Assembly: GCA_963277665.1 (NCBI GenBank)
Contig: OY728130.1
Location: forward strand, 1,361,136,393 to 1,361,200,392
Source: Viscum album
Taxonomy: Eukaryota; Streptophyta; Magnoliopsida; Santalales; Viscaceae
DNA: 64,000 nt
Direction: 5' to 3'
The notes beneath the pieces are model-generated. The model was not told the origin of the DNA, searched no databases, and saw nothing but the letters and a program-made list of their open reading frames with translations. Made by a program: the position numbers and the translations under genes. How positions within the stretch are numbered: the stretch's first letter is position 1; the number at the start of each line of letters is the position of its first letter. Shown here piece by piece: positions 35,351 through 46,567 of this stretch.

Positions 35351-38300
35351 TGTAACACCCCAAGCTTCCACTGTACATTTTCCTTTGAATAATGCAATAG
35401 CGTGTGTTGTACGCAACCTCGAGCTCTAACACACACCACAACTAACTAAACTAGCCGTTGTAAATAGTAATACCTACCTTTTGAAATTTTATAAATTTTA
35501 TTTATCAAAATGGACTTCATTTTTGGATTCGGAATATCAATTATAGCTTAGGGTGAAATTTTGGCCTTATTCTGAAAAACTTCAATTTTTGATGAATAGT
35601 GAAACCACTAAGTGGTTGTTAAAAACTGATTTTTTGTTAAAATGAAATATTACCACTTCTGTGATTTGATTTTCAAAAATCTGACATACATGGTTGTCAT
35701 TAAGAAGTAAAATGTGGTTCAATGAGATTAAAATAATTTTTTGGTGAATAGTAACTTTTAAGTTCTTAATCGCGATTAGAGGTGATTAGTATAGTTTAAG
35801 GTAAAAATAATGTTTTAATAATATGAGATGAGCTTGACACTTGTCCTACTCCTATTGGATGAGTCATGGCCGACCAAGACAACCCATGGGTCAACTTGGG
35901 GACCCCATGGAGCCACTTTAGTTGGAAAATGACATTAATATATATTTATTTAATGTTAAAATTAAATTGACACAAACATGAGTTGTTTTACTAAAACAGT
36001 TTTTAAGTGGGGTTACACAGATCCAAATATTGACTATAAATATTCATTAGAAATCTAAAAAGATTTCCTACATCATAGTATTTTTTTTATAATTTTTAGA
36101 CATTAAATAAATTAAATTATTTATGACATAATTATGATGCAGCGATGACCTCATTATTTAACGATTTTAATAAAATGAGAAGATAATGCAAAATCCAAGG
36201 CTTACACTTGTCCAAAGCCTATTGGATGAGGCGATTTCGAAACCTTATCACCTTATCCATGAATTATATAAGTGTGGGACCTTTAGAATCCGAAAAGCAT
36301 TGTATAATAATGTAACATTTCAATCTTTCCAAAAGAGCCCCTCCTCTCCTCTTATAAAAGGCCCCCACCTATACCACCTTATTCACACTTCCAAGCCTTT
36401 TGGTTCGGCCAACCTCTGCCCAAATACTCTCCCAACTTATCTCCCTTCATCCTAGAAGCTTTACTTTAGTCAGAAATCCATCCTAAGGGGTCCTTTTGAT
36501 CAAATCAAAAGGAAGAACCCGAAGAAGAGGTAACATTTTCATCACCCTCATTCAAGTTTCTTTCTTCTCCCACTCCCTCTTTGTTTATTATTTCAATTCT
36601 AAAATTATAACTCCAGTATCTTCTATATACTGTGATGTTATTATAAATATGGAATAACCATATTTAGTATTCTACCCATCATTTGAGTGACATGTCACCA
36701 TACGTGCGTACGTACGGCTTACCGTCTCCACGTCGTGGTGTAATTGTTATTCAATATATTATTATTTAGATGGGTATAATAATGATATGTAATTCATGTA
36801 AATAATAAATATAACATGATAATGATTCTTTATATATGATATAATATCCAATTATATATTATTTTAATATCAAAATAATGATATTGTCGCTCGTGCGTAC
36901 GTACGGACTACCGTCTCCACGAACGCGATGAGATTCATTCTCCGTCGTATCCATTCAAGTATAATTATCATTTGATGATTTAAAAATAATGTTTAATGAC
37001 ATTATATCATTCTGGATATGAATAAGATACAACCTATCCATTAAAAACACGACTTACGTAACAAAACATATAATAGAAAACGAGTAAGTTAACACCCGAA
37101 ACAACGATAAATCTAAGATATTGTTAACAAAGCAATGTTAAAAGATCATATATGATATCATATGAATGTATATGATTCTTGTATAATTTAATAACAATTA
37201 TTTCACCATTATACAGGAGGTTAACCTACCCCAACCAAGGAAAAGTACAAGGTAAGGGTTTACTTCACAACCTCTTCATTATCCAAGGTTGTTTATACAT
37301 AATTATCTACTGGGACCTCGTTATCATCCACATCCATGTTTCTGAAAAATGTCTTTCAAAACATTTTTACTATTAAATGGAAAATGTGTTAACGTCATTT
37401 ACACCCTTATACATTTTTGAAAGGAATCTTACCGTCGTTTTCCAAACGATGTACTTTTTGACCTCTTTGACAAATTTAAGGTAAGAATGTTTTTTTTAAC
37501 TTATACGGCGGGTGCGGCTATTTTCCGCCATTATAACTTCGTCGAAGCTTCCCTAACAAGCTTATAAGAATATCTTCAAAGTAAATGTATTATTTTATAA
37601 TTATGGGACTTTTAAATGATTTCAATAAGGATAGATATTACTCTCAAATAGCTTTGATTTCATCCATGTCAACATCCTTTGATGGGTTTTAAGTTTAATT
37701 GAAATTGATTTATGATACAAAACTTCCATTGAACATTTTGTGAAATATTTGACTGTGGATGTGTTATTTTTATACCATCCATAAATTATGGAGAAATTGT
37801 TGACATTTCGTATGCTAGTTTTAATAGGAATATTTATGTTATGTTTAAACCTATTCATATGAGGAATGTATTGGACTTAATATGTGACGGGTGGAGCCCG
37901 CTATAGCTCCTCGATGCATCGGTAGGTCTCATGAGACAACTAGACGTGGAATTGGTCGAGGCCCTTTCCCAATTTGATTTATGGTTTTGGCCGAGGCCTT
38001 AATCATTTTAGACGTCTTGGCCGAGGCCTTGACAAAGTGTTTCAGAATGTCTGGCATTATACATTCCCTCATTATGAAAGTGGTTATTGATATTTCATGT
38101 GATTATTCGTCTAGTAGAATATCCATGTGAGCAAGTAATGGCATTATTTTATTTTACTTTTGCCATATTATGCTGAAGTTCAAGTTCAATAAGGCTTTTG
38201 TTTTAGTTATACATTGCCTTAAATGCTTATTTTTTCTTATAAAAGCTTCCGCAATATTGTTATCCTTACTGAGCATCTGAGCTCACCCCTTTCAATGTTT

Positions 38301-38553
38301 TAATATTTTACAGGATGTGAAGAAGTGTATTATGACTGACTTGCAAGAATAGTCAGTGAGGATATGAGTGTGGACTATGAAGACCATGTTATTGTAGTTT
38401 GTTTACTTTTTGATGTAATGAAAGACTTATGAATGTATCTAATGTTTCCAAGGTTACTAAACTAATCGGTCTTTCGATACTTGATCTTTTGTGATCATGC
38501 CAATGTTACGAAGTAATGCACCGACTCTGGGTAGCTGGGGTCAGGGCGTTACA
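35351..38553 (+). repeat. 3' LTR of the Tekay-like element
   Basis: This is a copy of 27131-30332 at offset 8,220, one base longer because of a T insertion near 37490. By hand count it differs at about 70 sites, spread along the LTR. All landmarks are kept: TATA at 36352, donor-like site at 36530, CpG-rich motifs at 36703 and 36892, and acceptor-like site near 38313. It would supply the polyadenylation signal, which I could not place with confidence. Confidence 0.95.
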
Positions 38554-38558
38554 AATCA
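38554..38558. other. Target site duplication, right copy (AATCA)
   Basis: It matches 27126-27130 exactly. LARD-2 interior sequence resumes here. Confidence 0.9.
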
Positions 38559-39346
38559 TTTCCTCAAAAAACCTAAACCACTGTAAAGTCATGTATACTT
38601 CCATAAATTAACTCAATATTAATCTTTAAACAAATTTTACCTTAATTATATTATATTCCTAATATAGTGTACTTCTCAAAAAATAAAATTAATCTCTTAG
38701 TCACCAAATCAATTTTCAATCCCATTTTTATCTATATTATAAAAATATGTTCCCAATATGCAATAACTCTTTTATCCAAATTTACTATAATGAACTTAAC
38801 ATTAATTATCATATTAACTTTAATGTTTATCAATAATTTTAAACTTATGTCTAAATAATATGTAATAAATATTCATTAAATAACCTTTTCAAAAAATAAA
38901 TATACTAAATAAAAGGTTGGTATTCCAAATAATGTCTCTCAAAATATCCTTAATATTCTTAAAATCACATCACATAAAACCTTAATGTGGCTATTTATTA
39001 TTTTAAACATATGAGAAACCTTATAAATATAAACCCATGATAATTTAGGTTTATCCCATTTCACTATAGAATATCATAGGTTTCCCTTGGTTCTATCCTA
39101 TCATTTATCATAATGGTTCATGAAGAAAATTTGAATCATCCAAAACATATCCCTCTAGAGTTTCTAGTTGGGTGTGTAGTTTTAGTCCCACTAATCTTGC
39201 ATTGGTAATTATTGATTTAATACCCAATCTTACCCATTAAAAGTTGTTTCCCCTATGTGAATATATCCCACAGTATCATATTCTTTCTAGTATCTAGAAA
39301 TTGATGTATTTTCTGGGAAAACCACACTCCTTTCTTTTCCATAAAT
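38559..39346 (-). other. LARD-2 interior, middle part
   Basis: AT-rich, with no coding remnant. 39080-39340 aligns with LARD-1 1950-2190, with matching blocks AGTATCTAGAAA and GAAGAAAAT/AAAGAAAATGTGAAT. It is cut by the retroposon at 39365. Confidence 0.6.
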
Positions 39347-39364
39347 GATGATGTTATGCACATA

Positions 39365-40074
39365 AGCCTCAGCTCGGTTGGTGAGGACTCTTAAGTGCAT
39401 TCAGGAGACCTGGGATCAAATCCAGACAGATGAACAATTTTCAGGGTACTGTAGCAGTACTATAGTAGGTACTATAACAGGAACTGTGTAGTATTGGAGG
39501 AGGTACTGTAGCAAGTATTATTTGGAACTGTAGCAGCTGGGAATTCCCCCCCCCCCTTTGGGCCTTCAGGACACCGATTTGGTCCCCAAGTCCTTTAAGG
39601 CCTTCGGGCCACCCAAGCCTTCAGGCGAGTAAGGCCTTCGGTCCACCTCAAGGCCTTTGGGTCACCTTAAGTGCAGATGAAAACCAGACAACCTATAAGG
39701 AACAAGCTCTATAAGGAGGATGGGCAAGGAGAATTCACCATATCAGAAGCTACACAGATTGCAAGAATGAGAGGGTATGACACCTGCCATCGGGACAAGC
39801 CTATGCATGCATGGGATAGCCTAGCTGAACAGCCATGCGAAGGTGGAGATCTGATTTCATGATGAAGATGCTGGGGAGGAGCAGTTCCATGTATTTAGTC
39901 TGGGTTGTATGTAATGTTTGAAGCCTACGGGAAATAAATTCCTCTAAGGCCTACGAGCCATGTAATACTTATTCCTACAGGCCTTGTAAGGGTTCCACCT
40001 CACCCCTTAAAAGGTGGATTATCAAAAATTAATAAAAAATGAAGGCCTTTGGGCCATTGGATGGATGAAATGAC
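39365..40074 (+). mobile_element. 710-bp tRNA-headed retroposon (SINE-like), unusual body
   Basis: The block interrupts LARD-2 and is flanked by GATGATGTTATGCACATA (39347-39364) and GATGATATCATGTATATA (40075-40092). These are an 18-bp duplication with four transitions. Its head looks like a tRNA-derived RNA polymerase III promoter: CAGCTCGGTTGGTGAGG (box A-like) and GGGATCAAATCC (box B-like) about 30 bases later. The body holds repeats of ACTGTAGCA, a C11 run (39546-39556) and a series of GGCCTTCGGGCC hairpins. There is no clean A-tail; an AT-rich patch lies at 40020-40042. It is long for a plant SINE, so it may be composite. A 63-codon open stretch (39671-39862) is not recognisable. Confidence 0.5.
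39368..39425 (+). promoter_or_regulatory. tRNA-like box A and box B
   Basis: The box A-like AGCTCGGTTGGTGAG and box B-like GGGATCAAATCC resemble the D-arm and T-arm of a plant tRNA. They do not form a full tRNA cloverleaf here. They suggest an internal polymerase III promoter. Confidence 0.5.
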
Positions 40075-40092
40075 GATGATATCATGTATATA

Positions 40093-40151
40093 GGCTTATT
40101 ATAAGGTCGCTCGTCAATTTTTCATCATCCTATATTCCAAATATAACAAAA
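40093..40151 (-). other. LARD-2 leader remnant beside the PBS
   Basis: A short AT-rich stretch between the retroposon and the PBS. Nothing else is visible. Confidence 0.45.
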
Positions 40152-40169
40152 ATCTACTACGATACCAAC
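40152..40169 (-). other. Primer binding site of LARD-2
   Basis: The minus strand reads GTTGGTATCGTAGTAGAT. GTTGGTATC matches the PBS of the 27131 element; the rest is decayed. Confidence 0.6.
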
Positions 40170-42395
40170 CATATGAACCCATACTTTTCATACATAAATA
40201 TTAAATCTTTTTAGATGAATATTCATTAAAAACCATTACTATCAACATCAGAACCATAAAGGTTTAGTGTCTTTAGAAACATGGATGAATAAATAACTCA
40301 TACAAAAAATATATCATTCTAGAATTATTTCTTCACAACAATCATTCTTCTTATACATATCATACTTAAAATCTTTCTTCATATCCTAGGAAAATAAAAC
40401 ATAATAATGGGTGAGTTCAGATGCTCATTAAGGGTAAAAATTGGAGATATAAATTGATTATCATATGAAAGAATAATATAAGAATAAGTGTGTGAGAAAA
40501 TGGTCATAACTCAAAATAATCATACCCAATCAATTTATTATCTTTAAACATGAATCATATGATGAGGTTTTGTCAATAAAAATACATAATACAAATAATG
40601 TGGAATCATCAATAGTTAACCATGATCCATGAAAACATATAATAATCATAAGGAATACGTTTATAAAAAACATATAACAATAGAATTTCATTTCCATAGT
40701 TAAGAATCAATACTAGTATTATCATAGTTAATTGGGTTCACTCTCCATTCCATCATTCCCTTAGTCAAGGTTCACTCCAAATACTATCATATTGGATAGA
40801 GTCTCTTACTAAAATGGGTTTACTCCCCATTCCATTCATTATTATACCATGAGATATCCATATTTACCCAATTAATTGGAGGGATATATAATTTTGGAAA
40901 CACCTATGACATAATTAAAACCATACACATGTGTTCCATAAGATTATAAAACATTCTCTATATCATTGTATCATAACTAGTGGAAAGGAAACGAGTTTCA
41001 TTTATCATAAAATAACCTATATAAAATAAAATAATTTCATAAAAATGTCATCATCATAATAATAAATCATCTAGGGAAATAATAAGGATTATATTATTGG
41101 ATCATATCCATAGTAAAACATAATTAACATAAAATTATGTTATCATAAATGAAAATTTTCATCAAAATATCATTGTAATATTTATTAAGAAAAATACCCT
41201 TTTATTTTTGAAATAAATTATTTAAAATCCAAATAGTTACAAAATATTAATGAAAATATTTTCATTTAGTTGAATAATTAAAAATTTTAAATGAATCTTT
41301 AACTCATTTAATAGTCATCATGGTGGTAAATTCTGTTTATTTCATTGTCGTTAAAACAAATATTATGTTCCCTCTTTCAGTAGAAAGTAATTTTTTCATA
41401 AAATGGGAAGAATAAATTTTTCAAAATTGTTGTAAAAATTAAAACATGGATAAAATTTAATTTAAAAAATTGTAAAAGAATATTAGAAAATATCCTTGAA
41501 AAAATTTTAGAATACATGGACATAGAATAAAAATAATTCAACTGAAAGAGGAAAAATAAGGCCAGTTTTTCAAAAAAAACTTTTTTGAAACATTTTGAGC
41601 ATAAAAGTAGAAAAATAGTACATAAACATATAAATTCAAAAATTAATCATATGTGAAGAAATTTTAAATGTTTTTATAAAAAAGTATCATATAAATTCCC
41701 TATTGGAAATTCAAGCATAAACAATCCCAATTAAAATGGGATTGAAACATATATCCCCTATAACTTTTGTAATCCATCAATTAAAACCTAATTAAATATA
41801 TATCCTTATATATATTTTTAAATACCCTTAATTGTAATGAATATAATAATAAAATTCATTCATTTAGATTATATACACAACACAAAGGAAAAATGTGGTG
41901 AATATTTCATATGTCTCACTGAATTAAAAGTGTGATGAGAAGCCCTTACCTCAAGTCTCATCTCACTTCATATGTGTTAAAACCTCTTGTATAATAAATA
42001 TATATTTATTATAAATCTATTATAGAATAATATTAATACATATAAAACCATATAATATTTACTTATAAGACCTTATCACCCATTTATTGAAAATTCCTTA
42101 TTAAAATATCTATTCTAGGTTATATCTATTTCATTTTTCATGCATGTTTCAATTCATTTGTTCTGGTTATTATACTTTGAATATGGTTCCATAATATCCA
42201 TAATTTTAATCATATAATAAGTATAATATGGGATCATAATATATAATTTTATAACTATAAATATAAACTGGTGATCAAAAATGAATTACATCACTTCATG
42301 GAGATAGTAATTTGTATGTACACACCAGTGATATTTCCAATTTTCTATGGATTTAATAAAATAAAGGTAAATAATATTTCTCGTAGGGTCACTTA
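40170..42395 (-). repeat. 5' LTR of LARD-2, 5' part missing
   Basis: It contains in element sense the acceptor-like block (40380-40400), GTGAGTTCAGATGC (40411, matching GTGAGCTCAGATGC in the young LTR), donor-like GGTAAGGG (41943-41950) and one copy of the 190-bp repeat core (42275-42345). Homology to the 3' LTR (23860) stops at about 42395. LINE-like debris follows. Confidence 0.6.
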
Positions 42396-43450
42396 ATAAA
42401 TTATTTGGATAATTATTATGTTTTGTATAATGTTTTTTGTTCCAAAATGTAGAGAGTATGATGAAATTTTATCCAAAATGAGTTTTGGATGTATTAAAAA
42501 ATAACTCAAAAGATTTACACAGAGTACTTATGGATTTTTGTGTAATTTGGAGATTGTTGAATGTGAACTAAAATATTTAATGGAATATTTAAATTTATAT
42601 AAATTTATCTTCCATGTAGTTTTACTATTAATAATCCATTATGAATTGAATGATTGTATTGAATAATCATTAAATGGATTCCATAATTAAATTAAAATGG
42701 TAATTAATGTATGTAAATATATTGAATAGGGCTGATACACTTTATTAAATGAAAAATATCAAGGATTTCTATATAAAGGTATGATATCCAACTAGTTTTT
42801 CACTAATAATTTTATACAATGCTCTCGAAGATCTCTACATTCTTGTAGCATATTCATTACCCTCGGTGAAGAGTCATGATCCTTATCAAGTGTATTGGAG
42901 TTCTCATATTTTGATTGGGATCCAATAGATGGTGTTTTCTTTTTGGAGGAATGATGTATTTTTATTTTTCTTTATTGATATTCCTCAATTGTAGTCATTT
43001 ATTAATGGAATAATAAATCCAATGGAAACAATAATGAGGTATACTCTTTTTTATGAATTTTTTTAGGATGTAGTTTAACTATATTAAATGATACTTCTTT
43101 CCTATTTAGGTATTATTCTATTAATAATGGTTTATGTGATTATTATTGACAACTTAGAAACTCATATGTTCCCATCTAGGAACATATTCCTAAATTTTTA
43201 GAGAATGAGATGGTTAAAAAAAATAAATTATTAATTATTGTGAATGACCAACTAACCTCAGCCACATGTATATCTCTACCAGCATAAATAGGTATGATCA
43301 TGTATCTAATTTCCTCTTAGATAATTTCTATATTTAAATTCATAATTATTATTTATTAGATAAAGATAAAGTTTTCTATTATCCATCCAGTATGGGTGGC
43401 CTAACCTCTAAATATTATTATAGATATTGATTTGGCAATGTAGATTGTAT
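42396..43450. other. AT-rich stretch, possible LINE debris
   Basis: No domain can be read with confidence. It may hold an older part of the LINE whose RNase H lies downstream. Confidence 0.3.
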
Positions 43451-44460
43451 TATAACATGAATGAATATATACAAGATGAATTTCATATAGCCTTCAAGAA
43501 ATCTCCACATTTTGAAAATATTGAGTAATAAGAACTCTACTGATTATTATATGGGAGTAGTGGTATTTTTGGTGATTTCAATTTTTTGTGTTTGGAAAAT
43601 TTTCATTATTTCCAAAATTTATTCTTTGAATAAAAGTATAAGAATGAGGTATGAGGCTATATTTTTTTGTTTCTCTATAATTTTCCTGGTAATAAAAATC
43701 ACATTATATTCCTAAATTATTTTTTCAACTTAAAGTTAAGTGACGAACTGCAAAATATTCTTTTAATTTTAATTTATTTATTATTGTTCCATATCTAGTG
43801 ATACAAAAATAAAATTATAATTTAGGGATTGGATATAAATTTAATGGGTAATTTTATATTTTTTATTAGGGATGAACAATTTACTTTCATGCTAAAATAT
43901 AGATATATTAACAACATTGTTTCTGACTTGCCAGTGACCAAATATCTTAGGGTTTCTGGTATTACTAGAAAAATAACTCATCCATGGTTAGCCAGATGGA
44001 TTATATCATTTCTATCATAGATTAAAGTAAATATTGATGGAATCATTTATATCATGGATTAAAGTAAATATCGATGGTGTTTCTATGGGTTCTCCTAGAC
44101 TTGAATGTTTTGAAGAAAGTTTTGGAACTTTTAGGGGTTTTATCAAGGGATCTTTTAATCAATTCCTTGTAAATTTTATTTTCTTTTAAGCTAACATATG
44201 GGATATATTTCATGATGTTAGGTTTTATAATAAACATGACTAGGATAAGGTCTATATTGAAATTTATTATCATTAAGTGGTGAAAAACCTTAATTTCCAT
44301 TCAAACTTTGTTCTCTATAAACATTACAGGGAATGGTGTGGCTGCATCAAGTATCTGGATAGAATTCAGTGCATGGATTCACGCATTCCTAGAGAAGATA
44401 TAATGGTTGTTGATTTTATTTATAATAAGGTTGTGTAAAGTATTTAATTTATTTTATCCC
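43450..44460 (+). pseudogene. LINE (L1-type) ORF2 3' end with RNase H domain
   Basis: Plus-strand reading around 44015-44440 gives IKVNIDGVSMGSPRLE, then FGTFRGFIKGSFNQF, then ANIWDIFHDV. This fits the start of the RNase H (RVT_3) domain of plant L1 LINEs, which typically begins with a V-N-DG motif and a GNPG-like turn. The stretch upstream (43829-44020) reads like the linker before that domain. The catalytic Asp of NIDG is present. Later parts are broken by stops and shifts. No poly-A tail or target duplication is visible. Confidence 0.45.
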
Positions 44461-44539
44461 CTTCCTTGAATGAATAATTTATACACTTACATTCATCAAA
44501 TGTAAGAATGTATGGGATTTTTGGTCTATGACTCGTACA

Positions 44540-44660
44540 ATCATTTGTTATTGTTTTTTGTTGTTGTTGTTTTAGTTCTTATTCTTGTTCTTGTTCTTAT
44601 TCTTGTTTTTTGTACTTATTTTTATTATTTTTCTTTTTTTCTTATCATTGATGTAATTTT
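44540..44660 (+). repeat. T-rich simple repeat (TTGTTCTTA-like)
   Basis: A pyrimidine-rich low-complexity run made of TTGTTG, TTCTTG and TTCTTA units. It gives rise to a spurious 65-codon open stretch. Confidence 0.8.
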
Positions 44661-44699
44661 TTTCATATTTCGCTTTCCATGGTTTACATCCCATCCACC

Positions 44700-45130
44700 T
44701 CTAATATGAGATAATTATCATGGAATGTGGTGTTTGTAGAAAGGGAATTTCTATATAGGATGAAAAGTAAAAAATATGGATGGGTCATTGTGGTTTGTGA
44801 GCCTCATTTTGTGAAGGTTTGATTCATAAACCAACCTTATGGTGTTGAAAATAAAGTGATGAAATTCTAGGGAAAAATATTTTAAAGATGAGTATTGAAG
44901 ACTATTGTTAAACGATTTATCAACACACAAAGGATAAGAACAAATTTTATCTTAGGTATGGTTGTGGGTTTGTCATTAACATGGTAATTCAAGTTGGTGT
45001 TAATTGGAAATGAAGGGTTGGAAGTACGCATAAAATCATGGTATAATTAGAAATGAAGGGTCTTACAGGTTTATATGATAATAAAAATTTGGCCATTTTG
45101 TGATGATTCACCTTCTTGGGGTAATTCAAA
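44700..45130 (+). pseudogene. Possible LINE endonuclease start
   Basis: Broken plus-strand frames read LSWNVVFVER, then YGWVIVVCEPHFVKV. This resembles the first strand of the LINE AP-type endonuclease (SWN...) and the region with its catalytic Glu (CEP). Little can be recognised beyond 44830. It lies just after an RNase H fragment, so two LINE pieces may sit head to tail. Weak call. Confidence 0.3.
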
Positions 45131-45752
45131 CCTATTTTTCTAAGGGGTTCATGTGTCTGTGCTTGATTTTTAACCCCTCATACAAACCATAAATTATTTA
45201 ATTATTTATTTAAGATTATTATTATTACTACTAATAATACTGATGCTGATACTAATGCTTACCTAATAGATCATTATTATTGATGCACCACATCATGGAA
45301 GTCGAGGGTTAAAAACCTGACAACCCTTATAATGGGAGGATTTTCTAAAAGCTATGTACAACTATGGATGGGGTACTATAGTTGTATACACTACCATAGA
45401 TTAATTTATAGTTCTTTATAAAAAACACCATTATCGTAAATGATAATCTAGGATCCCTAAAAAGCATGTGACCTTTATAAACACCTTTTTTAGTGCTGAT
45501 AAAGGTGGCCTTTTGTCAACAATTATTTAATGATAATGAAATTAAAAGAAATTATATTAAATTTTGGTTACATCCAACCCTTTTATTAGTTATCTCTTTC
45601 CACCCCTTATCAGTGATTTCCAACGAGTTTAGTAGTTCTTTTTATGCCCTATTAACCTTTCTCACACTAGGATTAGAACTCATGGACTCTTCCTTCATAC
45701 ATAATGCATCTACCACTACACTATCAAGATTGTTTACTATTTTGTGATCTAT
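45130..45752. other. Unassigned stretch with a CACTA-like motif
   Basis: 45487-45505 reads TTTTTTAGTGCTGATAAAGG, the same motif as the subterminal repeats at 47150-47240 and 47755-47900. This suggests a CACTA relative. A short TTATTATTACTAC simple repeat lies near 45215. No protein remnant is convincing; the 84-codon frame at 45493-45747 resembles nothing known. Confidence 0.35.
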
Positions 45753-45757
45753 CTATT

Positions 45758-45789
<32 letters not shown>

Positions 45790-45792
45790 ATT
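45753..45792. repeat. (TA)n(TG)n microsatellite
   Basis: An alternating TA run passes into TGTGTGTGTG. It is a simple repeat at the start of a low-complexity region. Confidence 0.85.
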
Positions 45793-46560
45793 AATTTTTA
45801 TTTATATATCTATTCATATAATTATATACATTTATATAAAAAATTAAAATGTAATTTTAAAATAAGTCTGTGTATTTTATATTTTGATATAAATTTTATG
45901 CATATTTACATATATATTTATAAATATTTAGATATATATTTATATGTCTATATATTTACATATAAATATACATATTTACATATAATTTTATATTTAGATA
46001 TAAATTTTTTATAATGTGTTTATAAATATTTATTATAAATATTGTTTTGTACTTTATTTAATGATAATAATATAATTTTATAAATACATTTATATGTGAT
46101 ATATTTATACAATATTGAAATGAACATACATGAACATATTTACAAACACCTAAACACATTTATATTTCATACATACATATGCAAATATTTACATATATCT
46201 ATTTATTTACATATATTAGAATATACATATAAATATATATTTTTTTGTTAACACACACATATTTATATATAAACATTACTTATATAGGTATATATACATT
46301 AATGAACTTTCTATAAGGTAAATAAAATGGATATTTTTTATATTAATCAAAATTAATAATAAATATTTATTTCCATATGTTTTTTATATTTATAAATACT
46401 TTTTTTATGTAAATGTGTTTAAATATTTATTTATAAAATTGATTTATTATATGTAAATATTTGTAAATATATATATGTTTAATTATAAATAACAAAATTA
46501 TATAAAAATGGTAAAATTTTAGCATTATAATATCTATATGAGTATAACACATAAAAATAA
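45793..46560. repeat. Low-complexity AT-rich tract
   Basis: About 750 bases dominated by degenerate TTTACATATA, ATATATTTA and AATATTTATA units. There is no coding or structured signal beyond the composition. Confidence 0.75.
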
Positions 46561-46567
46561 ATCCATT

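Larger units (their letters stand above)
27131..38553 (+). mobile_element. Full-length Ty3/gypsy chromovirus, Tekay/Del-like
   Basis: This element of 11,423 bp is bounded by LTRs of 3,202 and 3,203 bp (TG...CA) and a matching AATCA duplication. It has an initiator-tRNA type PBS, a polypurine tract and one gag-pol reading frame. The domain order is gag, zinc knuckles, protease, RT, RNase H, integrase, chromodomain, which is the chromovirus order. Assignment to Tekay/Del rests on the chromodomain, the long LTRs and the wording of RT and integrase. By hand count the LTRs differ at about 70 positions (roughly 2%). It is therefore by far the youngest element here. Five in-frame stops make it non-autonomous today unless suppressed. 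It is inserted in LARD-2, a relative. Confidence 0.93.
22746..42395 (-). mobile_element. LARD-2: non-autonomous long-LTR retrotransposon, split by later insertions
   Basis: The parts are a truncated 3' LTR (22746-26314), a purine tract (26315-26328), an interior (26329-27130 and 38554-40151) and a PBS-like site (40152-40169). The 5' LTR (40170-42395) is truncated at its 5' end. The chromovirus 27131-38553 and a 710-bp retroposon are inserted in the interior. Without them the interior is about 1.7 kb and has no coding remnant. It aligns with the interior of LARD-1, for example the block with AGTATCTAGAAA at 39290 and at 2140. Both LTRs carry the landmarks shared by this group. Confidence 0.7.

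Noticed and set aside
39368..39425. A functional tRNA gene
   Set aside because: Box A and box B-like words are present but no acceptor stem or full cloverleaf forms, so it is a tRNA-derived retroposon head.
45753..46560. Replication origin or matrix attachment region
   Set aside because: High AT content alone is not evidence; the tract is a low-complexity repeat with no further signal.
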